Positions 17,697 through 25,523 of a DNA stretch of 64,000 nt are shown here, piece after piece. Position numbers and translations under genes: made by a program. The stretch spans positions 620,001 to 684,000 of the forward strand of contig NZ_JACDIJ010000001.1 in the NCBI RefSeq assembly GCF_050937815.1, given 5' to 3'. The notes under the pieces are model-generated. The model made no database searches. It had not been told where the DNA came from and was given only the letters and a program-made list of their open reading frames with translations. The DNA comes from Treponema_C sp050937815 (GTDB lineage Bacteria > Spirochaetota > Spirochaetia > Treponematales > Treponemataceae). Position 1 is the stretch's first letter. Each line of letters starts with the position of its first letter.

Positions 17697-19367
17697 CTAA
17701 ATTTTTATTTCTGAATTCTTTGATAATTTAAAAAATAACAATAGCACGGTCACGGTACTTAAAGCCAATATAACAGATAGAGCTGCAGCTGTTCCATAGT
17801 TTGAACGAACAACCTCAGTATAAATAGCTATTGTTAAAGTTTCCGTTTTTTTCACATAAAGGAGGATCGTTGCACTAAGCTCACTGATAATAGTCATCCA
17901 ACTTAAAATTGCCCCTGACAACACACCGGGAAACATCATTGGTAATACAATATATCCAAAAGTTTTAATATTTGAAGCGCCTAAGCTGATAGCAGCTTCT
18001 TCAACACTCGGATGTATGTTTGTTAATATTGCAGCGCTTGAGCGTATTGTATATGGTATACGCCGTAAAACATATGCCAGCAACATGATGAATACACTGC
18101 CGACTAACATAAAAGGTTTACGGTTAAAGCCGAGTAACAATGCAATCCCCATGATAGAACCCGGAATAATATACGATACCATTGTCATTGTATCAAGTAA
18201 GTGTGTAATTACACTTGCACGTCTTACTGCCAAATAGGCAACAAATACACCGATTAAAACAATCATCAGAACGGCTACTATACTAAAGACATACGTATTT
18301 ACCAAACAGTTTCCTAATTTTTTAAAGGCTATATGAAAGCTAGTAAGCGAATATCCCGGTATAAACATTCTTCCGCTTGTACTTGTCTTTCGGAAAGCAG
18401 TATACGTAACGGTCAATTGCGGTAATAATCCTAAGAAAACTATTATATATACGAATATATGCGCTGCAATATTTTTCAATCCAGAATGTTGTATTGCTTC
18501 CATAGATTTATTTGCATTCATAGTGTATGACATTTTGCGAGATATATATTTTTGTAACAGAAAAAATATCAATGTAATAATAACCATAATGACACTTAAT
18601 GCCGCAGCGAAACCGTCATTTCCACCAACCTCACTGATGAATTCATTATATATAAGATATGGCATTGTACGATAGCCTTTGCCAATAAGTTGTGGCGTCC
18701 CAAAATCGGCCATACTTCGCATAAATACCAATACGGCTCCGGATAAAATCATCGGCATCAATAACGGCAAAATGACTTTAAAGAAACGTCTAATCCCTAT
18801 ACAACCAAAGCTTTCCGATGCCTCAAGCAATGATTTATTTATATTTTTTAGAGCGCCGGATACATATAAATAAATCAGAGGATATAATTGTAACGAAAAA
18901 ACAGTTAACATTCCGTGAAATCCATAAATTGACGGTAATATAATGCCGGAAGTATTTTTAACAAAATTAGTTATAACACCGTTACGCCCAAGTAATAATA
19001 TCCAGCTATATGCACCGATAAAAGGAGGTGATAACATTGTAATAATAATTATAATTTCAAGAAACTTTTTTCCATAGATTTTCATGGTATGTGTAATATA
19101 CGCAAGTACGGTTCCGATAATTACCGTTGTGAATGTTGCAGAAAAAGCAACAAGAAGACTATTTGTTAAAGCAGATACATAATATTTTTTTTCAAGGAAT
19201 TTATTAAAATATTTAAACGAAAAAATTCCGTCATTTATAACACTTAGACGAAATATTTGTAAAAGCGGATATACCATAAATAATGTAAAGAATAACAAAC
19301 AAATAATTGTAGACAATGTCCAAATATCCCATTTAATTCGGATAGATTTTATCTTATCAATTTGCAT
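17697..19367 (-). CDS. ABC importer permease, duplicated (FbpB/ThiP type)
   Basis: 556 residues with about twelve membrane segments, two fused binding-protein-dependent permease domains. Each half has its EAA coupling loop: EASESFGCIGIRRFF (about 185) and EEAAISLGASNIKTFGY (about 463). Such double permeases serve importers for ferric iron, thiamine, 2-aminoethylphosphonate or sugar phosphates. SD AGGAG precedes ATG 19367, which overlaps the end of the ATPase gene. Confidence 0.93.
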   Translation of the reverse strand: MQIDKIKSIRIKWDIWTLSTIICLLFFTLFMVYPLLQIFRLSVINDGIFSFKYFNKFLEKKYYVSALTNSLLVAFSATFTTVIIGTVLAYITHTMKIYGKKFLEIIIIITMLSPPFIGAYSWILLLGRNGVITNFVKNTSGIILPSIYGFHGMLTVFSLQLYPLIYLYVSGALKNINKSLLEASESFGCIGIRRFFKVILPLLMPMILSGAVLVFMRSMADFGTPQLIGKGYRTMPYLIYNEFISEVGGNDGFAAALSVIMVIITLIFFLLQKYISRKMSYTMNANKSMEAIQHSGLKNIAAHIFVYIIVFLGLLPQLTVTYTAFRKTSTSGRMFIPGYSLTSFHIAFKKLGNCLVNTYVFSIVAVLMIVLIGVFVAYLAVRRASVITHLLDTMTMVSYIIPGSIMGIALLLGFNRKPFMLVGSVFIMLLAYVLRRIPYTIRSSAAILTNIHPSVEEAAISLGASNIKTFGYIVLPMMFPGVLSGAILSWMTIISELSATILLYVKKTETLTIAIYTEVVRSNYGTAAALSVILALSTVTVLLLFFKLSKNSEIKI

Positions 19368-20469
19368 TATGCTCTACTCCTTGAACAAGATTTTTTGAAC
19401 CGTCTTTAGTGAATACGTTTATTTTTTTAGATTTTATTTGTAAATGTACTTTTGTGTTTTTAGGAATAATTTCAGCAATATCAGATTCCGATATTGTTTC
19501 GATTTCCCGGCCATCCGATAAAGTTATAAAGTAGTGAGTATTCAATCCTAAAAATACACTATCTTTAATGACACCTTCTATACCATTCTTTGAATGTCTT
19601 GATATGCAAAATTCTTCAGGACGTATGGAAACTTTAACCGTACCTATATTTTTCGCCTCAGGAAGCATATTATCCATCTTTATTGTATAATTGTTATAAA
19701 ATTGTAATGTATCGCTCTTATTTATTTCGATACATTGTGCTTCAATAACATTACTTCTACCGATAAAGGTTGCAACAAATAAATTTGCCGGTCTTTGATA
19801 AATATTTTTTGGAGTTCCCACATGCTGTAAAACACCTTGGTTCATTACTCCGATTCTGTCGCTAATAGCAAGTGCTTCTTCTTGGTCATGTGTTACATAT
19901 ATTGTTGTAATTCCTATTGAGTGTTGTATTTCTCTGATAGCATTTCGCATTTCAATTCTTAGCTTTGCATCTAAATTTGATAAAGGTTCATCCATTAATA
20001 ATACGTCCGGCCTAATTACAATTGCTCGTGCTAAAGCTATTCTCTGTTGTTGCCCTCCAGACATATTCTGAGGTAATCTGTCTTTTAATTCCTCAATATG
20101 AACTGTTTTTAATATTTCGTTAACTCGACAATTTATTTCTTCATTGGATATCTTTCTTTCTTGAAGTCCGAATGCAACATTTTTAAAAACCGATAAATGA
20201 GGAAATACAGCATAATCTTGAAAAACCATACCTATATTGCGTTTACTGGGTGGAACATTATTTATAATTTGATTATTGAATGATATTGTTCCTCCTTCTA
20301 TTGTATTGAATCCCGCTACCATACGTAATAAAGTTGTTTTACCGCAGCCTGACGGTCCGAGAAGTGTAAAAAATTCTCCTTCATGTACTTTTAGAGAAAG
20401 TCCGGGTATAACAGGCATTCCATCATCATATTTCTTTATAACTGTATCAAACATAATTGGATAACTCAT
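19357..20469 (-). CDS. ABC importer ATP-binding protein (FbpC/PotA type)
   Basis: 370 residues. Walker A GPSGCGKTT (about 38-46), Q-loop, signature NMSGGQQQRIALARA, Walker B DVLLMDEPLSNLD and the switch His in YVTHDQEEA are all intact. The C-terminal 130 residues form a TOBE-type regulatory domain (VSIRPEEFCIS). Overlaps the permease gene by 11 nt, so the two are translationally coupled. Confidence 0.95.
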   Translation of the reverse strand: MSYPIMFDTVIKKYDDGMPVIPGLSLKVHEGEFFTLLGPSGCGKTTLLRMVAGFNTIEGGTISFNNQIINNVPPSKRNIGMVFQDYAVFPHLSVFKNVAFGLQERKISNEEINCRVNEILKTVHIEELKDRLPQNMSGGQQQRIALARAIVIRPDVLLMDEPLSNLDAKLRIEMRNAIREIQHSIGITTIYVTHDQEEALAISDRIGVMNQGVLQHVGTPKNIYQRPANLFVATFIGRSNVIEAQCIEINKSDTLQFYNNYTIKMDNMLPEAKNIGTVKVSIRPEEFCISRHSKNGIEGVIKDSVFLGLNTHYFITLSDGREIETISESDIAEIIPKNTKVHLQIKSKKINVFTKDGSKNLVQGVEHNAN

Positions 20470-20604
20470 TTTGCATAGCCCTCAGTATATTTCCATATTA
20501 TTCAAAAAAATTGCTGTAAAAAATTATTATTTGACAACTCAACACGTCTGCAATTAAGTTTTTGTATATACCTAATTGCAGACAGTTTTTTGATTTTTTA
20601 ATAT
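20470..20604 (-). other. Spacer inside the ABC operon with an inverted repeat
   Basis: The spacer contains the words CTGCAATTA and TAATTGCAG (about 20549-20582), a long interrupted inverted repeat that could form a stem after the binding-protein gene. Such stems often limit read-through so that the binding protein is made in excess. There is no clear T-run. Confidence 0.4.
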
Positions 20605-21639
20605 TTATTTTACATTAGTCACATAGTCTGTCCATTTTTCTACCCATTCGGACTTTTTCTGTGAAACATATTGAAAATCTGTTGTAGTCAGTTTTATTTC
20701 CTTAAGAGGTTTCATGTGTTTTCCAACAACGGCATCCTTTCTGACGCCCCGAAGACAAGCTTCCGTCCCGAGTTTATTTTGAATGTCTTCACTGAGCACA
20801 TAATCAATAAATTTCTGGGCATTTGTCAAGTTTTTCGTTCCTTTTACTATCATCAAAGCTGAACCGCAATAAACGACACCTTCTTCCATATAAACGACTT
20901 CAATATGATCGGCCCCCTCTTTAACATAAGAACAGGCAGGATCCTCATAAGTCAAACCAACAGCATATTCACCTCCTACAACACCCTTATGAACAGCACT
21001 TGAAGATTGCAGGACATTTCCGGAAATGTTTTCCAACAATTTTTGGACATATTCCCATGCTTGGGGACTATCATGTTTTCCTTCCGGAGAAAAATCTGCC
21101 ATAATATTAGTAAGATGATCAAACGCAGAACTTGATGCAGCAGCATCGGCTGTTACGATTTTACCTTTGAGTGCAGGATTCAATAAATCTTTGTATCCTT
21201 TTACTTTTATATTTCCAATAAGGTTTTTATTTATAAGTATAACAGATGTACCCATTTTATATTGATTGATAGCACCGTCATTTTTAAAACCGGCAATAAT
21301 ATGTTTTTGATTAGGAGATTCATACGGATGAAATAAATGTTCCTTTGATTTTGCCATTAAATAGCTACATCCCAACAATACATCGGCTTTTGGATCATTT
21401 GCTTCTGATTCCAAACGTTTTAGAATTTCACCGGAACCGCCGGTTATGATTTCAACTTTTATTCCTGTTTTTTCTTGAAAACTGGGTACTATTAAGTTTA
21501 TAAGTTCATCTGATTCCGTAGAATACAAAGTCAGAATTTTATTTTCACCGGTTTTTGCCGCAGCATTATCACTTGTACCTTTGGCAAAGCTCAAAAAGAC
21601 CAGTAATCCCATTGTTACCGTTGCAATGATTTTTTTCAT
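20605..21639 (-). CDS. ABC importer solute-binding protein (FbpA/AfuA-like family)
   Basis: ATG 21639 follows AAGGAG and opens a signal peptide (MKKIIATVTMGLLVFLSFAKG); the upstream extension in the same frame has no ribosome site. About 345 residues with the type-II binding-protein fold (LTLYSTESDELINLIVPSFQ, LLGCSYLMAK, VGLTYEDPACSYV). The tandem Tyr pair that binds iron in FbpA is not obvious, and the GLTYEDP segment resembles organophosphate or sugar-phosphate binders, so an iron role should not be assumed. A 135-nt gap separates it from the ATPase gene and the YesMN pair lies downstream. Confidence 0.87.
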   Translation of the reverse strand: MKKIIATVTMGLLVFLSFAKGTSDNAAAKTGENKILTLYSTESDELINLIVPSFQEKTGIKVEIITGGSGEILKRLESEANDPKADVLLGCSYLMAKSKEHLFHPYESPNQKHIIAGFKNDGAINQYKMGTSVILINKNLIGNIKVKGYKDLLNPALKGKIVTADAAASSSAFDHLTNIMADFSPEGKHDSPQAWEYVQKLLENISGNVLQSSSAVHKGVVGGEYAVGLTYEDPACSYVKEGADHIEVVYMEEGVVYCGSALMIVKGTKNLTNAQKFIDYVLSEDIQNKLGTEACLRGVRKDAVVGKHMKPLKEIKLTTTDFQYVSQKKSEWVEKWTDYVTNVK

Positions 21640-21662
21640 AATTAAACTCCTTGAAAATAGTT

Positions 21663-21722
21663 TTATAGATATACAATCTCTTATATCTATAAAAATTATA
21701 CCATTGAATATCCAATTTACAA
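21663..21722 (-). promoter_or_regulatory. Promoter and palindromic operator of the ABC operon
   Basis: TTGTAA (21722 to 21717), 16-nt spacer, TATAAT (21700 to 21695). A perfect 10-bp inverted repeat, TTATAGATAT/ATATCTATAA (21663-21672 and 21683-21692), covers the predicted transcription start and early leader. It is a good candidate site for a regulator. Confidence 0.6.
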
Positions 21723-21962
21723 TCCACAATAAGAAACAAAATATCCGCAATTCGAAACTAAGTTTATTTATAGAGAGCGCGCAGCAATACTCATAACTGT
21801 TATAAAGGAAAAGGTATATTGGAATAACAAAAATTCAATATATAAATTTAATTGTCAATCTGATAACGAAAATTTAATCAACCTCATTTTAACTTTTCCA
21901 TCACCCTTTACTGTTTGCCGAAAGTATGAGATACTGAAAAACACAAAAACACAGGAGTCATT

Positions 21963-22301
21963 ATGAAAGACATTATTGAATACGACGATTTTGCAAAATT
22001 GGATATGAGGGCGGGAACGGTTTTATCCTGCGAAAAGGTTGAAAATGCCGAAAAGCTGTATAAAATTATGGTCGATGTCGGTGAAGAAAACCCGCGGCAA
22101 ATAGTATCGAGTTTGGTCGATTACTACACTGCAGAAGAATTGACCGGAAAGCGCATTATCGTTTTGGTGAATTTAAAGCCGCGGAAAATGCGCGGTATAG
22201 AATCGCAGGGTATGCTTTTGTGCAGCGAAACCGAAGACGGTAAAACCTGCGTTCTTTTAAAGCCCGAAAAAGACGTGGAACCGGGAACCCCCGTTACATA
22301 A
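21963..22301 (+). CDS. tRNA-binding domain protein (Trbp111/MetG C-terminal type)
   Basis: 112 residues forming a single OB-fold tRNA-binding domain: FAKLDMRAGTVLSCEKVENA, the QIVSSLVDYY segment, VNLKPRKMRGIESQGMLLC. The same domain ends many methionyl-tRNA synthetases; free-standing copies bind the outer corner of tRNA. SD CAGGAG lies 7 nt before the ATG. It stands alone after the AT-rich island and marks the return to normal base composition. Confidence 0.93.
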   Translation: MKDIIEYDDFAKLDMRAGTVLSCEKVENAEKLYKIMVDVGEENPRQIVSSLVDYYTAEELTGKRIIVLVNLKPRKMRGIESQGMLLCSETEDGKTCVLLKPEKDVEPGTPVT

Positions 22302-22305
22302 AAGC

Positions 22306-22674
22306 TTAATAGGCCGGAACCTTTGGAACCGTTTCGACAGACACGGGTTCCGGTACATGTAAGCTTTCTATTTTTTGTAATTCATCAGCCTGTTTTTTTA
22401 TTTCTTCTTCTACATCGTAGGCATTTTGCAAACCGAGCCAAAATCGGGTACTTGTTCCGAAAAAGGCTGCAAAGCGCAATGCCGTATCGGCCGTTATTCT
22501 CCTTTTTCCGTGTATAATATCCGATATTCTTGTTTGAGGAATACGTATAGCCTTTGCCAGCCTATAGGCGGAAATATTCATCGGCTTTAAAAATTCTTCC
22601 GATAATATTTCTCCGGGGTGAATATTCGGTAATTTATCATCAATGATAATCGACAATTTCGAGTTCATAGGCAT
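22306..22674 (-). CDS. higA: HigA-family antitoxin (XRE helix-turn-helix)
   Basis: Up to 122 residues with the HigA core: LPNIHPGEILSEEFLKPM, helix-turn-helix AYRLAKAIRIPQTRISDIIHGKR and TADTALRFAAFFGTSTRFWLGLQ. It would repress its own promoter and neutralise HigB. The start is uncertain, because ATG 22674 lies inside the higB remnant and no ribosome site is seen. A C-terminal Pro/Val-rich tail of about 20 residues is unusual. Its toxin partner is reduced to 17 codons, so it is an orphan here. Confidence 0.85.
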   Translation of the reverse strand: MPMNSKLSIIIDDKLPNIHPGEILSEEFLKPMNISAYRLAKAIRIPQTRISDIIHGKRRITADTALRFAAFFGTSTRFWLGLQNAYDVEEEIKKQADELQKIESLHVPEPVSVETVPKVPAY

Positions 22675-22693
22675 CGTTAAATGATTTGATCAC
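22640..22693 (-). pseudogene. higB: Remnant of higB toxin gene with internal deletion
   Basis: From GTG 22693 the frame reads VIKSFNDAYELEIVDYH and stop. The first five residues match the usual HigB start (MIKSF) and the last twelve the usual HigB end (DAYELEIVDYH); the roughly 75 residues between are gone. The promoter and start codon are kept, so transcription probably still drives higA. Overlaps the higA start by 35 nt. Confidence 0.75.
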
Positions 22694-22699
22694 GGAACA

Positions 22700-22728
22700 A
22701 TAATACTGCAAGACAGGAGTATTGTCAA
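22700..22728 (-). promoter_or_regulatory. Promoter of the higBA remnant (leaderless type)
   Basis: TTGACA (22728 to 22723), 17-nt spacer, TATTAT (22705 to 22700), 6 nt, GTG 22693. No ribosome site. Confidence 0.7.
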
Positions 22729-22820
22729 ATTTATTTTATATCACTGAAATTTGTCGAAATACACGAGAAAATACCTATATACGAACCGGAAAATTCCGTA
22801 AAAAATCAAAAAACGGACGC

Positions 22821-22850
22821 TTGACTAAGGCAAGACTTTTTTGATATACT
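22821..22850 (+). promoter_or_regulatory. Promoter of the tRNA-His/Arg/Lys cluster
   Basis: TTGACT (22821-22826), 18-nt spacer, TATACT (22845-22850), 42 nt before the first tRNA. Confidence 0.7.
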
Positions 22851-22892
22851 GAACGGCGTATCGGGCGGAATAATTCAACCCGCTGCGGTCAC

Positions 22893-22965
22893 GGTGCCTG
22901 TAGTTCAGGGGTAGAGCGCCAGATTGTGGATCTGGTTGTCGAGGGTTCAAATCCCTTCAGGCACC
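22893..22965 (+). tRNA. tRNA-His (GTG)
   Basis: Complete cloverleaf: acceptor GTGCCTG/CAGGCAC with the extra 5' G at 22893 opposite discriminator C, anticodon GTG in an ATT-GTG-GAT context, TpsiC arm GGTTCAAATCC. CCA is not encoded. Confidence 0.97.
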
Positions 22966-22986
22966 CGAACAGATTATCTGTTTTAT

Positions 22987-23060
22987 GCGTTCGTAGCTCA
23001 GCCGGATAGAGCAACGGACTTCGAATCCGTAGGTCGCACGTTCGAACCGTGTCGGACGCA
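22987..23060 (+). tRNA. tRNA-Arg (TCG)
   Basis: Acceptor GCGTTCG/CGGACGC, anticodon loop CTTCGAA with anticodon TCG, T-arm ACGTTCGAACCGT. Reads CGA and, by wobble, other CGN codons. Confidence 0.95.
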
Positions 23061-23116
23061 GCGTAAATATTCGCAACGTGTAAACGTTCGGGGTAAAGTA
23101 AAAAACGGATTATTAC

Positions 23117-23189
23117 GGGCCATTAGCTCAGTTGGTAGAGCAACAGACTCTTAATCTGTGGGTCGCTGGTTCGAAGCCGGCATGGCTCA
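23117..23189 (+). tRNA. tRNA-Lys (CTT)
   Basis: Acceptor GGGCCAT/ATGGCTC, anticodon stem ACAGA/TCTGT with loop CTCTTAA (anticodon CTT). Last of the three-gene cluster; a terminator follows directly. Confidence 0.97.
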
Positions 23190-23194
23190 AAAAG

Positions 23195-23243
23195 ACCGAA
23201 ACTGTAAAAAGGAAATATCCTTACAAACAGTTTCGGTTTTTTT
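23195..23243 (+). terminator. Rho-independent terminator of the tRNA cluster
   Basis: Perfect 11-bp stem ACCGAAACTGT/ACAGTTTCGGT (23195-23205 and 23227-23237) followed by a run of seven T. Confidence 0.9.
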
Positions 23244-23327
23244 ATTTTTAAATCGGCGGCTGCCGATTGCCCTTTATACCGGGCTTGCTGTTTTTGAACG
23301 CGATTGTCCCTTGATGTCGAGCGTACA

Positions 23328-23371
23328 TAAAAAAAGAGGTGCCGAAAAAGTACGCGCTTTTAAGGCACCTC
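23328..23371 (-). terminator. Rho-independent terminator of the flavoprotein gene
   Basis: On the minus strand GAGGTGCC (23371 to 23364) pairs with GGCACCTC (23343 to 23336) and is followed by a T run. Faces the tRNA cluster terminator. Confidence 0.85.
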
Positions 23372-23401
23372 CGATATTTTACAAATTTTAGAGCGATTTT
23401 T

Positions 23402-25309
23402 TTACTTTGCAGCGGCCGCTGAAGCTCCGGCAAGTTTACCGAACACAACCGTATCGGGCAGTGCATTGCCGCCCAAGCGGTTCGAACCGTGTATGCCTCC
23501 GGTTACTTCTCCGGCAGCATATAAGCCGGGAATCGCTTTGCCGTTTGTATCAAGCACGCGTGCATCCTTATCAATTGCAACACCGCCCATTGTATGGTGT
23601 ATTGTCGGAACGCGGATTCCGGCATAAAACGGTGCTTTATCGAACCTTTTATCCATTACCTTTTTGTTAAGCGGATCTTTTATTTTTCCGTCAACAGCTT
23701 TATTATATTCTTCTACCGATTGTACCAAATTGTCGGGATTGACTCCCATCTTTTCGGCCAAGCCGCTTATCGTGTCGGCTTTAACAACAAGTCCTTTTGC
23801 AACAAGTTCGTCTATCGTTTCGTTAAAATCGTTTTTAACGTCGCCGGATGTATATTCATGCGCATCGTGAAGGATAAACATCTTCTTTTCGGGCTGCGCC
23901 AATAATGCACGGGTAAGATTGTCGCGGCGTTCGTCTTCGGCTATAAATCTTTTTCCTTCAAGATTTATAAACAATTGGTTCGCGGCATTAATCGATATAT
24001 TGCCGGACATTCCGCCGGTTTCCGGATTGCCGACCGGTAAAAGTTGAATCCATTCCATTCCGACAAGGTTTGCTCCGGCAGCTTGAGCCATAATAATGCC
24101 GTCACCGGTCGCACCCATGTGGTTTGTCGAACCGAGGCCGTCCAAGCCGCCCCAGTGAATATCGTATTTTGCAATCAATTCGGAATTCCGTGCAAACCCT
24201 CCAGTTGCAAGTACGACACCTTTTTGGGCAAAAAGGGTATAGTCGTCGGCAGCCGAAGATGCTTTTACTCCCGTAACCTTTCCGTCTTTTATAATCAATT
24301 CGTCGGCCTTTGTGCTTAACAAAATCTCGCAGTCTTTTGCACTGTTCAAATATGCCATATAAGCTTCAATGGGGCCGGTCATAAGCGGTTTTTCGAATTG
24401 GTGCGTTCTGGGCCACAAAGAACCGGTTACCATTCCCACAAATTCCTGAACTTCAACACCGATACTTTCCAGCCAGCCGATAGATTCTTGAGCGCCCTTT
24501 GTAAGCTGATAAATCAATTCGAGGTTTCCTACCCTATCGCCGCCTTCAAAGGCTTGCAGTGCGTGGAACTCGGCAGAGTCAAAGGTGTAGGTCGCTTTAT
24601 TGTCTTTGTATTCTTTTAACTGAGCTTTTACTTTTTCGATAAGTTCTTTATGCAAATCGTTTGCAGGCTCGGTATTGATAAAGCGGTTGACGGCATCCAA
24701 ATTACCCTTTCTAAGCTGAATTTTTTGCTGGCGTCCGGGGTCGAAGGCGTTATATTGACCGCCCGAAATAATCGTTGAACCGCCGACCGAGGGCATTTTT
24801 TCAACAACAATGACCGAAGCGCCCGCTTGTTTTGCACTCACCGCTGCGGCAAGACCGGCACCGCCTGCTCCGACAATAACTACATCCGCTTTTTTTGTTA
24901 CCGCCTTTTTTTTCGCTGCAGATTTTTTTACCGCATTTTTAAAAACCGCAACATTCGCTCCGGATTCGGTTAAAGCTGCTTCGGCGGCGGTTAAAATTGC
25001 CTTGCTTGTAACGGTCGCACCGGATACCGTATCGACGGCCAAACTTTGATGTTTGACAATACTTTTGGGTATATTTTGAATTGCGGCATCGGAAATATTC
25101 GGCGTTTCATTGTGAGAAACAACGGAAACATCCGTAATTTTACCGTTTTTTAAGGTAACCGCTACCTTAACGTCACCGTGAACACCCTGCCCCGTGCCGT
25201 TAAACACACCGCTGATGTTCCCCGCACTGTTTTGTTTTGCGGAACAACCGGCAATTACAAAAATTGCCGTTACACATAGAAAAGCTGCAAATCTCTTCAT
25301 CCCTTTCAT
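23402..25309 (-). CDS. FMN- and FAD-dependent reductase lipoprotein (fumarate/urocanate reductase family)
   Basis: Start ATG 25309 after SD AGGAG; 635 residues. Lipoprotein signal (lipobox IAGC), then an FMN-binding domain (about 30-105) with the flavinylation motif DTVSGATVTS, where FMN would be joined to a Thr by ApbE. A Lys/Ala-rich hinge leads to an FAD-binding flavoprotein domain (about 130-635) with ADVVIVGAGGAGLAAAVSA, the GGxxxxGGS segment and the C-terminal GEVTGGIHGSNRLGGNALPD. This is the plan of soluble extracytoplasmic fumarate, urocanate or cinnamate reductases used as anaerobic electron sinks; the acceptor cannot be told from sequence here. It is monocistronic, with a palindromic operator upstream. 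Confidence 0.9.
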   Translation of the reverse strand: MKGMKRFAAFLCVTAIFVIAGCSAKQNSAGNISGVFNGTGQGVHGDVKVAVTLKNGKITDVSVVSHNETPNISDAAIQNIPKSIVKHQSLAVDTVSGATVTSKAILTAAEAALTESGANVAVFKNAVKKSAAKKKAVTKKADVVIVGAGGAGLAAAVSAKQAGASVIVVEKMPSVGGSTIISGGQYNAFDPGRQQKIQLRKGNLDAVNRFINTEPANDLHKELIEKVKAQLKEYKDNKATYTFDSAEFHALQAFEGGDRVGNLELIYQLTKGAQESIGWLESIGVEVQEFVGMVTGSLWPRTHQFEKPLMTGPIEAYMAYLNSAKDCEILLSTKADELIIKDGKVTGVKASSAADDYTLFAQKGVVLATGGFARNSELIAKYDIHWGGLDGLGSTNHMGATGDGIIMAQAAGANLVGMEWIQLLPVGNPETGGMSGNISINAANQLFINLEGKRFIAEDERRDNLTRALLAQPEKKMFILHDAHEYTSGDVKNDFNETIDELVAKGLVVKADTISGLAEKMGVNPDNLVQSVEEYNKAVDGKIKDPLNKKVMDKRFDKAPFYAGIRVPTIHHTMGGVAIDKDARVLDTNGKAIPGLYAAGEVTGGIHGSNRLGGNALPDTVVFGKLAGASAAAAK

Positions 25310-25466
25310 AAAAACTCCTATAAAGTTTTTAGCAGAAACCGTCATAAACCGACGACATACAATATGGGCGCGACGCGTTCAAAATGTACATAATAAAAGA
25401 TTTATTATTCTGCTTAATTTGCAAGTAGAACTATGTTGATTAAAAATCGAGATTTAACCGACAGTT

Positions 25467-25500
25467 CTTATAGTGTAATCACTATAAGTCTTGCAGTCAA
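25467..25500 (-). promoter_or_regulatory. Promoter and palindromic operator of the flavoprotein reductase gene
   Basis: TTGACT (25500 to 25495), 17-nt spacer, TACACT (25477 to 25472). The perfect palindrome CTTATAGTG/CACTATAAG with a 4-nt centre (25467-25488) covers the -10 box, so a dimeric repressor bound there would block transcription. The leader is about 155 nt long and I see nothing else in it. Confidence 0.6.
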
Positions 25501-25523
25501 GAGAAGTTTTGCGTTATAACAAT

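Noticed and set aside
20605..21639. Firm call of a ferric-iron binding protein FbpA
   Set aside because: The importer family also serves phosphonates and sugar phosphates, and the Tyr pair for iron is not evident.
22306..22860. Complete HigBA module
   Set aside because: Only 17 codons of higB remain and there is no room for a full toxin before the tRNA promoter.
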